This document shows positions 14,321-21,914 of a stretch of 23,869 nucleotides of DNA, piece by piece. This stretch comes from Candidatus Falkowbacteria bacterium CG02_land_8_20_14_3_00_36_14 (GTDB lineage Bacteria > Patescibacteriota > Patescibacteriia > Patescibacteriales > UM-FILTER-36-11): the NCBI GenBank assembly GCA_002781265.1, contig PETS01000001.1, forward strand, positions 741-24,609. Direction: 5' to 3'. A program made the position numbers and the translations under genes. Under the pieces are notes generated by a model. The model made no database searches. It was not told the origin of the DNA and saw only the letters and a program-made list of their open reading frames with translations. Each line of letters begins with the position of its first letter. Position 1 is the first letter of the stretch.

Positions 14321-14643
14321 GAATTTTTAATTAGGAATTTGTAAAAATAATTTGCAGATTTCTAATAGATAGATTCAAAATAATAATTAATTGCACTTTA
14401 ACAATTGAATATAATGAGCATCAAAAATCAAATAATTTATACCTTATATGGAAATAAGGAAATAATCAAATACACTTTTGAAATCAAAAGTGTGGGAAAA
14501 TTTCATTAAGGGTATATGGTGGATGCCTCGACATAAAGAGACGATGAAGGACGTAGCAGCCTGCGATAAGCCTCGGTTAGGTGGCAAGCAACCTTTGATC
14601 CGTGGATTTCCGAATGGGGAAACCTATCCCGTTGCAGACGGGA

Positions 14644-14687
14644 TGTCCCTCCTTCGCTTTTTGCTTCGCAAAAAGCTTCGGCGGGCA
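14644..14687 (+). repeat. 23S insertion hairpin, copy 1 of the TTC/TTC-loop family
   Basis: GCTTTTTG (14656-14663) pairs with CAAAAAGC (14669-14676). A symmetric TTC against TTC internal loop follows, then an outer CCCTCC/GGCGGG stem with one mismatch. It replaces the short variable hairpin that follows GGGGAAACC in bacterial domain I. Confidence 0.7.
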
Positions 14688-15170
14688 AGCCCTCTAAAAT
14701 ATTAGAAGGCACATAATTGTCCAACGAAAAAAATTTTGAGAGATAAAAAGCGGAGGAGGAGACGATTACCCGGCGAACTGAAACATCTTAGTAGCCGGAG
14801 GAAAAGAAAACAAACCGCGCTCAGCGCGGACATTCCCTGAGTAGTGGCGAGCGAAAAGGGAAAAGCCCAAACCTTATAAACTATGCTCGACTAAATTTTT
14901 TTAAATTTGGGCGAGCTGAAGGTTCTAGGACCATATGTTTATAAGGTGTCGCAAGATAGTTGCGTTTGCTTCCTAGAAAAAGCAAGGTAGAAAAATCTAT
15001 AACTTCCTTAGTTGAAGCGAGCTGGAAAGCTCCGCCAGAGAAGGTGAAAGCCCTGTAAGGCAAAAAGGGTTATTAATCTACGGCAGCATATCTTAAGTAC
15101 TGCGGGACTCGAGAAATCCCGTACGAATTGGGGTCGACTATGACCCAAGGCTAAATACTCTTTATGATCA

Positions 15171-15205
<35 letters not shown>

Positions 15206-15262
15206 CATCCCGGTGAGGGAGGTGAAATAGTACCTGAAACCATATACTTACAAGGAATCAGA

Positions 15263-15417
15263 GCCGTGCATAGCACGGAATTTCTAATTTCTAATTTCTA
15301 ATTTCTAAAAAATTTTCAATGACTCAATTTCTAAACATAATAAAGTTTAAAAATTGAAAAATTAAGATTTGTTTTAAAATTAAAAATTGAAAATTGGGAT
15401 TTCCGCGCTGTGCGCGG
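15263..15417 (+). repeat. 155-nt intervening sequence in 23S helix 25 (copy A)
   Basis: Helix 25 of 23S rRNA, a known insertion site, carries a 155-nt AT-rich insertion bounded by small GC hairpins (CCGTGC/GCACGG at 15264-15278; CCGCGC/GCGCGG at 15403-15417). The interior folds on itself: CAATTTCTAAAC with GTTTAAAAATTG (one mismatch), and AATTTTCAAT with ATTGAAAATT further out. It is about 97% identical to copy B in helix 45 and has no coding capacity. RNase III excision that leaves a fragmented rRNA is the expected fate. Confidence 0.85.
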
Positions 15418-15473
15418 TAATGGTGTGCCTATTGAAGAATGAGCCAACGAGTTTATGTTTGTGGCTTGACTAA

Positions 15474-15537
15474 CCCCGCCCTAGTTTGCTGATTAATAAA
15501 ATAATCAAGCAGAAAAAATGGGCAAACTGGAGCGGGG
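15474..15537 (+). repeat. Long hairpin expansion in 23S domain II
   Basis: CCCCGC (15474-15479) pairs with GCGGGG (15532-15537), and AGTTTGC (15483-15489) with GCAAACT (15522-15528), with an AT-rich inner hairpin. E. coli has only about ten nucleotides at this point (just before the GAGCCGAAGGG-equivalent), so about 55 nt are extra. Confidence 0.6.
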
Positions 15538-15568
15538 GCAGTCGCAGTGAAAGCGAGGGTTAATAGCC

Positions 15569-15594
15569 CGTTCCTTCACTAAAGTTTCGGAACG
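15569..15594 (+). repeat. 23S insertion hairpin, copy 2 of the TTC/TTC-loop family
   Basis: CGTTCC (15569-15574) pairs with GGAACG (15589-15594). The inner ACT/AGT stem lies beyond a TTC against TTC internal loop. The A-T in place of G-C relative to the other copies is a compensated change. Confidence 0.6.
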
Positions 15595-15639
15595 TAAATT
15601 AATTTTTTTAGTAGACGTTTGTGATAGACCGCAAGGTTT

Positions 15640-15667
15640 ACCACCCGAAGCTTTAGCGTAGGGTGGT
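15640..15667 (-). repeat. 23S insertion hairpin, copy 3 of the family (inverted)
   Basis: ACCACCC (15640-15646) pairs with GGGTGGT (15661-15667). Read on the minus strand it is GCT/AGC enclosed by TAC against TTC, the same plan as the other copies. The inverted orientation argues for insertion rather than rRNA ancestry. Confidence 0.55.
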
Positions 15668-16169
15668 CGCAAATATAAGACCCGAAGCCGGGTGATCTAG
15701 CCATAGCCAGGTTGAATGGAGCAGAAATGCTTCAGGAGGACCGAACCCACTAGCCGTGCAACACTAGGGGATGAGCTGTGGTTAGGGGAGAAATTCCAAT
15801 CGAACTCGGCAATAGCTGGTTCTCCTCGAAATAGCTTTAGGGCTAGCTTCAGATGCTGACTGTGGGGGGTAGAGCACTGGATGAGAATGGGCCGCAAGGT
15901 ACTTATCTCAACCAAACTCCGAATACCCGCGGGTGTAATCTGAAAGTCAGACTATGGGCGCTAAGGTTCATCAGTCAAAAGGGAAACAGCCCAGATCACA
16001 ATCTAAGGTCCCAAAATATATGCTAAGTGTGAAAGGTGGTGTCGCGACCGCGACAACTAGGAGGTTGGCTTAGAAGCAGCCATCCTTTAAAGAAAGCGTA
16101 ATAGCTCACTAGTCAAGTTGTTTCGCGCCGAAAATGTATCGGGGCTAAAGCATATTACCGAAGATGTGA

Positions 16170-16324
16170 GTCGTGCATAGCACTGAATTTCCAATTTCTA
16201 ATTTCTAATTTCTAAAAAATTTTCAATGATTCAATTTCTAAACATAATAAAGTTTAAAAATTGAAAAATTAAGATTTGTTTTAAAATTAAAAATTGAAAA
16301 TTGGGGTTTCCGCGCTGTGCGCGG
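16170..16324 (+). repeat. 155-nt intervening sequence in 23S helix 45 (copy B)
   Basis: The second copy, the same length as copy A and differing at about five positions, lies in helix 45, between CCGAAGATGTGAG and GGTAGAGGAGCATTCTG. Helix 25 and helix 45 are the two classical bacterial intervening-sequence sites. Such high identity between the copies implies recent duplication or ongoing gene conversion. Confidence 0.85.
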
Positions 16325-16563
16325 CGGTAGAGGAGCATTCTGTCCAGCATTGAAGCTGCTTTGCGAGAAGTAGTGGAGCGGACAGAAGAGAGAATGTTGG
16401 CATGAGTAGCAAAAAGGCAGGTTAAAACCCTGCCCACCGTAAATCTAAGGTTTCCTGGGCAACGCAAATCGACCCAGGGTTAGTCGGTCCTAAGATGAGT
16501 CCCGTGTAGTGCGGGGGTAGTCGATGGATGAGCTGGTTAATATTCCAGCGCTACTGTAGTTTT

Positions 16564-16676
16564 TCCTCCTACGCTCTTTGCTTCACAAAGAGCTTCGGAG
16601 GACGAGTTCTGAAATACTAATGTATTTTCTGATCTCGCCCTCCGTAGCTCCGAATGGAGTGAGGTGCGTAGGAGGG
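16564..16676 (+). repeat. 23S domain III expansion (around helix 59) with copy 4 of the hairpin family
   Basis: GCTCTTTG (16573-16580) pairs with CAAAGAGC (16586-16593). A TAC against TTC internal loop and CCTCC/GGAGG (16565-16569 with 16597-16601) follow. A further hairpin AAATAC/GTATTT lies at 16612-16627. CCTCCTACG near 16565 can also pair with CGTAGGAGG near 16668, so two folds compete. The expansion replaces the usual helix-59 arm. Confidence 0.65.
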
Positions 16677-17151
16677 TTCCAATGGGGAGACGCAATTTTA
16701 AAGTTTGAGCGTGTTCATGGTATACGCGTTAATTACTCCAAGGGATGATCCAGGCAAATCCGGATCGCTAATTTCAAGGAGTTGTTAAAAGATGAAGCTT
16801 TTGTGGAATCGATTCAAATGGAAAGATTGCTTAAAAAAACCTCTAGGGTTAAGACTATAGTATCCGTACCGTAAACCGACACAGGTAGATGAGGCGAGTA
16901 GCCTCAGGTGTACAAGAGAACTTTCGTTAAGGAACTCGGCAAACAAGCGGCCGTAATTTAGAGATAAGGCCTGCCCGTAGCAATACGGGCCGCAGCTAAA
17001 GAGTCCAAGTGACTGTTTATCAAAAACATAGCTCCCTGCTAACTCGTAAGAGGATGTATAGGGGGTGATGCCTGGCCAGTGTCTGTACGTTAAGGGGAGG
17101 GGTTAATCCCGTTCGCGGGGTGAAGCTTCAAACTAAAGCGCAGATGAACGC

Positions 17152-17221
<70 letters not shown>

Positions 17222-17580
17222 ACAACAACTTGGACGCTGTCTCAACGAAGGACTTGGCGAAATTGCAAGACGAGTAAAGATGCTCGTTAATCATAGTTGG
17301 ACGAAAAGACCCCGTGAAGCTTTACTATAGCTTGATATTGAATTAGAGGCATGCATGTTCAGCATAGGTGGGACCCCGGTTTACCGGGGGCCAGTGAGAT
17401 ACCACCCTTGCGTATTTTTAATTCTAACCCTAGACCGTTATCCGGTCAGGGGACAGTATCTGGTGGGTAGTTTGTCTGGGGCGGATGCCTCCCAAAAAGT
17501 AACGGAGGCGTTTACCAAGGTTGGCTATCCCGGAATGGAAACCCGGGAGATAGTGCAAAGGCATAAGCCAGCTTTACTGC

Positions 17581-17612
<32 letters not shown>

Positions 17613-17730
17613 AACTTAGTGATCCGACCGTTCAATATAGGACGGCGGAAGCTCATCGGATAAAAGCTACTCCGGGGATAACAGGCTAGTCAGGTCCAAG
17701 AGTTCACATCGACGACCTGGTTCGGCACCT

Positions 17731-18059
17731 TAATTTATATCGGGGTGCCATCTCGAGCAATCGAGTAAATAAATTTGGCTTATAACGGTGGACTCCATAA
17801 TTTAATTGGCCTTATAATAAGATTATGGACAATACCGTGGGAAGTCTATATATTTTAGATTTCAGATTAACGATTCTAAAATATTAATGACCCCCTAGAG
17901 ACTAATCCCGAAAGGGAGAAATAGAAGGTACCTGATAATCAGGGAATTAAACTTCTATTATACGCCAACTCCGTTTATTAATAAAAACGGATGAAGATAT
18001 AGTCCAATCCCATTAGTAATAATGGAAAGTAAACTGTAATTATACAGTTGAATCGACAG
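17731..18059 (+). mobile_element. Group I self-splicing intron in 23S rRNA (E. coli position about 2500)
   Basis: A 329-nt insertion interrupts the peptidyl-transferase loop between GGCACCT and CGATGTCGG. P1 pairs exon GGCACCT (17724-17730) with intron GGGTGCC (17743-17749), giving the diagnostic U.G at the 5' splice site. P10 pairs ATATCG (17737-17742) with the 3' exon start CGATGT (18060-18065). P7 is GACTA (17900-17904) with TAGTC (18000-18004), inside the conserved motif GAAGATATAGTCC (17993-18005). P8 (17971-17990), P9 hairpins (18010-18025 and 18033-18048), a GAAA-capped hairpin (17907-17916) and a GCAA-capped hairpin (17753-17766) are visible. The last intron base is G. No homing endonuclease is encoded, so it must splice alone or with host help. 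Confidence 0.93.
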
Positions 18060-18095
18060 CGATGTCGGCTCATCGCATCCTGGGGGTGGAGAAGC

Positions 18096-18129
<34 letters not shown>

Positions 18130-18550
18130 TACGTGAGCTGGGTTCAGACCGTCGTAAGACAGGTCGGTCTCCTATCCACTATGATCGCGGAAACTTGAGA
18201 AGGCCCTTCCCTAGTACGAGAGGACCGGGAAGGACGAAGCTCTAGTGTACCAGCTGTCCCACCAGGGGCATCGCTGGGTAGCTACCTTCGGTTAGGATAA
18301 ACGCTGAAAGCATCTAAGCGTGAAGCCGTCTTCAAGATTAGGTTTCATAGGTTCGTGAGAGACTATCACGTTGATAGGCTCTAGGTGTAAGGCGCGTAAG
18401 CGCTTTAGCCGAGGAGTACTAATAAACCGTTTAATTTTCCCACATTTTTGATTTTAAAGTCGCTAATTTATGCTAATATAAAGCGAATATAGTAAATAAA
18501 TTAAATTACTATACAATGCGAATTATTTAAGTATCCTTATCGCCCACTTA

Positions 18551-18618
18551 ATAAATGCCAGCTTCGCCCGGAGCCCGCCTTGCTCGCAACGCGAGGCAGG
18601 CGAAAGCGAGGCGAGGGG
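18551..18618. repeat. GC-rich palindromic element in the 23S-5S spacer
   Basis: A strongly GC-rich block in an otherwise AT-rich spacer, with CGCCT..CTCGC (about 18577-18588) facing GCGAG..AGGCG. The 16 bases 18603-18618 are the exact inverse of 7566-7581 inside queA, tying it to that repeat family. The rest of the 18441-18649 spacer is AT-rich with no tRNA seen. Confidence 0.6.
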
Positions 18619-18649
18619 TTTTAGGAGGATTTATAAAAAAAGCGCTATT

Positions 18650-18768
18650 GTTCTGGTGGTTCAAGCGAGGGGGTCACACCTGATCCCATCCCGAACTCAG
18701 AAGTTAAGCCCTTCTGCACCGATGATACTTGGGTATTAAGCCCTGGGAAAGTAGGTCACCGCCAGAAC
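18650..18768 (+). rRNA. rrf: 5S ribosomal RNA
   Basis: About 119 nt with closing helix GTTCTGGTGG/CCGCCAGAAC and the conserved ATCCCATCCCGAACTCAGAAG. The flanks continue the closing stem (GCGCTATT upstream with AATGGCGT downstream), giving a precursor processing helix followed by a T-run. It is transcribed with 23S. Confidence 0.96.
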
Positions 18769-18790
18769 AATGGCGTTTTTTTGTTTGGTC

Positions 18791-18816
18791 AAACCGCTAT
18801 AATACGGCGGTTTTTT
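18791..18816 (+). terminator. Terminator of the rRNA unit
   Basis: AAACCGC (18791-18797) pairs with GCGGTTT (18807-18813), followed by further T residues to 18816. It lies 22 bp after 5S. Confidence 0.75.
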
Positions 18817-18818
18817 GT

Positions 18819-18864
18819 TTGACAAAAAAATAAAAAATTGTTAAAATGTAAACATATACTTTAC
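18819..18864 (+). promoter_or_regulatory. Upstream promoter of the TrmB-like gene with an inverted repeat
   Basis: TTGACA (18819-18824), 17 bp, then TAAAAT (18842-18847). At the expected start lies GTAAA-N7-TTTAC (18848-18864), a possible operator, perhaps for self-regulation. The leader to the gene is about 140 nt and AT-rich. Confidence 0.5.
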
Positions 18865-18949
18865 AACATTTATTATCTTAATATATAGCTAATGTTAAGT
18901 AAATAATTTATATTTAATTATAGTATATTATTTAATTGTATAGTTATAG

Positions 18950-18978
18950 TTGACGATATTAATAAATAATATTATAAT
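18950..18978 (+). promoter_or_regulatory. Proximal promoter of the TrmB-like gene
   Basis: TTGACG (18950-18955), 17 bp, then a perfect TATAAT (18973-18978). The ATG at 18993 follows 14 bases after the -10 box, leaving a leader of only a few bases and no SD. Confidence 0.65.
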
Positions 18979-18992
18979 TAATCATTAAACAA

Positions 18993-19757
18993 ATGAAAAA
19001 GAAAATTATAGCCGATAAGCTGAAAAAGGCTCTTTTACAACTTAATTTGACTGAAAAAGAAATTATGAGCTATATAACGCTTTTGGAAATAGGCAGCGCT
19101 TCCGTACAGGATATCGCCAGATATGCGGGCATGAACCGGGTGACTGTTTATGCCGCCATTGATGAATTAAAGCAAAAAGCGCTGGTAGCGGAAAGCAAGA
19201 AGAGGAAAAGAAGCTTGTTTATCGCTGAACGGCCGGAAGGATTAAGAGAAATAATAGCCAGGAGAAAAGAACTGGTGAATAAAGAAGCCAAGGCATTTGA
19301 TAGTTTTATTCTGCCGACCCTTAAAGCCATTGATGTCAATCAAGAAAATAAACCGCAAATAAAATTTTTTGAAGGTTTGAAAGGAATATACAAAATATAT
19401 GACGACTATATATTAAACAGCCGCCAGTCAATCGGCTGCGGATCATATGATTCGGTTATGAAAGTATCCAATTGGGAGGCGGAGAAAAAATATATTGAAG
19501 TAATGAAAGAAAAAAATATTTTTTATCGGGGCATTTTGGAAGACACACCCATAAACCGAAAATTTAACGCAATAGCGAAAGGAGTGATGCACAATAAGTT
19601 CTTGCCGGAGGGGCAAAAGGTTTCGGCTGATATATTGGTTTTTGGAAATATGGTCGCTTTAATATCATACGAGAAGAAAACAGCGACTCTGATTGAAGAC
19701 CAATCAATCGCCGCCAGTATAAAATTTTATCTTGAATTTATGTGGGAGAGATTGTAA
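18993..19757 (+). CDS. TrmB-family transcriptional regulator
   Basis: A 254-residue DNA-binding protein. A winged helix-turn-helix (about 10-75) has the typical LNLTEKEIMSYITLLEIGSASVQDIARYAGMNRVTVYAAIDELKQKALV. A linker helix (about 76-108) leads to a ligand-sensing type C-terminal region containing IKFFEGLKGIYKIYDDYI and ADILVFGNMVALISYE, as in TrmB-like proteins. TrmB regulators often respond to sugars in archaea; the ligand here is unknown. It has tandem promoters and heads a run of three same-strand small genes, beginning 23 bp after its stop. It may regulate itself and them. It lacks an SD, unlike those genes. Confidence 0.82.
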   Translation: MKKKIIADKLKKALLQLNLTEKEIMSYITLLEIGSASVQDIARYAGMNRVTVYAAIDELKQKALVAESKKRKRSLFIAERPEGLREIIARRKELVNKEAKAFDSFILPTLKAIDVNQENKPQIKFFEGLKGIYKIYDDYILNSRQSIGCGSYDSVMKVSNWEAEKKYIEVMKEKNIFYRGILEDTPINRKFNAIAKGVMHNKFLPEGQKVSADILVFGNMVALISYEKKTATLIEDQSIAASIKFYLEFMWERL

Positions 19758-19780
19758 ATGCCTTATTATAGGAGGATGAT

Positions 19781-20185
19781 ATGAAAAATTTTAGAAAGTT
19801 TTTGCTTAAGTTGATGGATTTAGTGGAAAAAACCGCATTACCAGCAAAAAATACGGTTATACTGCGGAAAGATTATCAGGAACAGTTACGGGAGAAAAAT
19901 GACAAGGTATATACATCAGAGGAGTTGTTAGAGCTTACTATTCTTACTTTACAAGCAGAGAGAGCTAATTATCGTTTTAAGATGCTATTGAGAGTCCTTT
20001 TTATTCTTGGCGAATCATGCACTAAAAAAGAAATCTATGAACTTAAGGCATTAACCAGAGCGACTCAGCGCCATCTCTTTAAAATAGATAATAGTTATAA
20101 AGGATCTAAAGTAATTAAGCTTTTAAAACAACTTGAGGAAGAATTTGCACAAATTGGCGATAATATTAATAAAAGGAGGAAGTAA
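19781..20185 (+). CDS. Hypothetical helical protein (134 aa)
   Basis: No family recognised. The sequence is rich in Lys, Glu and Leu and predicts mostly helices: about 3-18, 45-75 (SEELLELTILTLQAERANYRFKMLLRVLFIL) and 95-125. There is no signal peptide or clear membrane segment. A strong SD (AGGAGG, about 7 nt upstream) sets the start. It lies 23 bp after the TrmB-like gene, and its stop is one base before the start of the radical-SAM-like gene, so those two are translationally coupled. It may act with that enzyme. Confidence 0.65.
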   Translation: MKNFRKFLLKLMDLVEKTALPAKNTVILRKDYQEQLREKNDKVYTSEELLELTILTLQAERANYRFKMLLRVLFILGESCTKKEIYELKALTRATQRHLFKIDNSYKGSKVIKLLKQLEEEFAQIGDNINKRRK

Positions 20186-20186
20186 A

Positions 20187-20978
20187 ATGGAAGAAAATAA
20201 AATGGAAGAAAGATATTCTTATAACTGCCCGCGAGGATTAATGGATGGTTATTCCATAATTCATTTAGACAGCATATGTACCTGGGGAAAGTGCTTTCTG
20301 GGCTATGGCGGTTGTTTTGATCGCCGACCACGGTTCGGAGAATGTCAGCTTTGGGATATTACTAAGATAATACAGGCGGTAAAAGAAATTCTGGCCAGAA
20401 AATCTGATGCCAGAATATATTTAGAAACTCCGGACTTCTTTGATCCGCTAAAAATGACAGGGGAGGAAAGATATCAATTCCGGGAATTACTAGATGAGTT
20501 TTATGTGGAGCCGCTTAAGGTATTTTTTTGTGTACAAACCACTCCACGAAATCTTATCTACTTACTGGAAGAAGAAAAGGGCGTTCTTTCTCTTTCATTC
20601 ATCCGCAAAGTCGGAATTCAGGAGATATGGCTAGGAGTGGAAAGCGCTAGCCCCGAACTGCGTGGTAAATATTCCAAGCCTCCTTTTAAAAATATTGATT
20701 TAATCAAAGCGACAAAACAACTCCAAGAGGTCGGAATTCAATGTTGCTGGTATCTGGTTGCCAGTCCAGATGATACAGAGAAAACAATCCGCCAAACAGT
20801 TGCACTGGTTAATGAAGTTAAACCTGATCGCATATTTACTTTCGACCTTTTCCACTATAAAGAGGGCGAGCGCTATGTTGATCTCCCAACTCTGCAAAAA
20901 GAAATTCATTTGATGGTTTACTATCAGCAGGTTTTGAAAACTTTGTCAGAAAAGATTGATAAAGAAGGATGGAAGTAG
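20187..20978 (+). CDS. Radical-SAM-like TIM-barrel protein with non-canonical cysteine spacing
   Basis: The start at 20187 (MEENKMEERYSYNCPRG) is chosen over an earlier ATG (20133), because AGGAGG lies 8 nt upstream; this gives 263 residues. The middle and C-terminal half read like radical SAM enzymes. IQEIWLGVESASPELRGKYSKP (about 144-165) matches the SAM-binding GxExxSP strand. FKNIDLIKATKQLQEVGIQCCWYLV...DDTEKTIRQTVALV matches the following helix-strand. ARIYLETPDFFDPL (75-88) matches the earlier strand. However, the usual CxxxCxxC cluster motif is absent. Instead cysteines sit at 31, 36, 43 and 53 (Cx4Cx6Cx9C). It could be a variant cluster or a catalytically dead homologue; the substrate is unknown. 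Confidence 0.65.
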   Translation: MEENKMEERYSYNCPRGLMDGYSIIHLDSICTWGKCFLGYGGCFDRRPRFGECQLWDITKIIQAVKEILARKSDARIYLETPDFFDPLKMTGEERYQFRELLDEFYVEPLKVFFCVQTTPRNLIYLLEEEKGVLSLSFIRKVGIQEIWLGVESASPELRGKYSKPPFKNIDLIKATKQLQEVGIQCCWYLVASPDDTEKTIRQTVALVNEVKPDRIFTFDLFHYKEGERYVDLPTLQKEIHLMVYYQQVLKTLSEKIDKEGWK

Positions 20979-21031
20979 GTGTGTTTTGACGGAAAATTTG
21001 ATTAATAAAAAAATATATAGAGGAGGGGGAA

Positions 21032-21316
21032 ATGATTAAAAAAACATTATGGCGATTGGCGCATGATTATATTGATTATCTAAGAAAAATTTTTGATGAA
21101 AAAGGTCCGTTGGCAATCGCCAAGAAGATTCGCCGGGCGAAAGACGACGAAGAAGGGAGAAACTATTTTCTGAAGTATCAAAACGATATTTCATGTTCCC
21201 GCATGGAATTTTATAGCGTGGAGAACTTAATTGACTTGGCTATTGAATTTCAAAAAAGAATGGATATGATTGGAATCAGTTATTTACGCCCCTCTGGGTT
21301 GATTGGAGATGCATAA
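21032..21316 (+). CDS. Hypothetical small protein (94 aa)
   Basis: No family recognised. The basic N-terminal half (MIKKTLWRLAHDYIDYLRK...) predicts two helices. The C-terminal half has a single Cys (SCSRMEFYSVEN) and ends in LRPSGLIGDA. A very strong SD (GAGGAGGGGG) precedes the ATG. It lies 53 bp after the radical-SAM-like gene on the same strand, and I see no promoter between them, so it probably belongs to the same transcript. It could be a partner or substrate of that protein, but nothing in the sequence proves it. Confidence 0.6.
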   Translation: MIKKTLWRLAHDYIDYLRKIFDEKGPLAIAKKIRRAKDDEEGRNYFLKYQNDISCSRMEFYSVENLIDLAIEFQKRMDMIGISYLRPSGLIGDA

Positions 21317-21398
21317 AAAAAGCTGAAAAAAAGCGTAAAATAACTCATAAGCAATAATTAAATCATTTTATACTCAGTCGGCATAAAAATTTAATAAC

Positions 21399-21427
21399 TT
21401 GCATCTTTTTAGTTTAGACTATATAAT
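21399..21427 (+). promoter_or_regulatory. Promoter of the 93-aa gene
   Basis: TTGCAT (21399-21404), 17 bp, then a perfect TATAAT (21422-21427). An SD and ATG follow 16-27 bases later, and a terminator closes the unit at 21778. This is a complete single-gene transcription unit. Confidence 0.65.
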
Positions 21428-21454
21428 TAAAGTGTAATTATTAAGGAGAAATTT

Positions 21455-21736
21455 ATGGTAAAAAGTAATATTGAAAATTTTGCTGGCAAAGAGAATAAAG
21501 ACGAAAAGTTTGATATTAAAAAGGAGTCTGGAATCAGAAGAGCGAATAAGTTAATTGAAAACATGCCAGATCAGTTTGCTGTGAATTATAGGAATCTGTT
21601 AAAGGAATTTAGTGAAGGAAAAAAGACTGAGGAGCAAATTGTTGAAGAGTTTAGAAAACAAAATGGAATAACTTGTTACAACATCAATTTGCATTTAGGG
21701 AAAGAAGAAGTGGATCGTCTGGATAACAAAGAGTAA
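21455..21736 (+). CDS. Hypothetical small charged protein (93 aa)
   Basis: No family recognised. The protein is highly charged, with a disordered-looking N-terminus (MVKSNIENFAGKENKDEKFD). A helical middle follows (GIRRANKLIENMPDQFAVNYRNLLKEFSEGKKTEEQIVEEFRKQ). The end is GITCYNINLHLGKEEVDRLDNKE. AAGGAG lies 6 nt before the ATG. It has its own promoter and Rho-independent terminator, so it is expressed independently of its neighbours. Such small soluble orphan proteins are common in these genomes; no role can be assigned. Confidence 0.65.
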   Translation: MVKSNIENFAGKENKDEKFDIKKESGIRRANKLIENMPDQFAVNYRNLLKEFSEGKKTEEQIVEEFRKQNGITCYNINLHLGKEEVDRLDNKE

Positions 21737-21777
21737 AGAGTGATATTAATTTCAAGTAATAGTTCATATAAATTAAC

Positions 21778-21811
21778 ACCCAGCTGGCATCAAATGTTGG
21801 CTGGGTTTTTT
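21778..21811 (+). terminator. Rho-independent terminator after the 93-aa gene
   Basis: ACCCAGC (21778-21784) pairs with GCTGGGT (21800-21806), followed by a T-run. Confidence 0.8.
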
Positions 21812-21826
21812 ATTTTATCTTTCTTG

Positions 21827-21908
21827 TTGCCAAAAAATATTTAGAGTGATAATATATTAGTATAATTAATTACATGTAATTTTCTAATATTACATGTTTT
21901 ATTATAAA
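21827..21908 (+). promoter_or_regulatory. glmS control region with repeated ATTACATGT boxes
   Basis: A candidate promoter TTGCCA (21827-21832)-17 bp-TAATAT (21850-21855) is followed by the perfect palindrome ATTACATGTAAT (21869-21880) and a second ATTACATGT (21889-21897), exactly 20 bp apart. A further TATAAA (21903-21908) lies six bases before the ATG and could give a leaderless transcript. The boxes look like an operator. No glmS ribozyme is seen. Confidence 0.45.
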
Positions 21909-21914
21909 TAATTT

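Noticed and set aside
14391..14415. A second 23S promoter (TTGCAC...TATAAT)
   Set aside because: The spacer is only 13 bp, too short for a sigma-70 promoter.
15279..15402. A coding or transposable gene in the 155-nt rRNA insertions
   Set aside because: Too short, AT-rich and self-complementary; the minus-strand frame at 16231-16467 merely crosses copy B.
17731..18059. A homing endonuclease gene in the intron
   Set aside because: No open frame of useful length exists in the 329 nt on either strand.
21737..21914. A glmS ribozyme upstream of glmS
   Set aside because: The gap is short, contains a terminator and operator-like boxes, and shows none of the ribozyme's conserved core.
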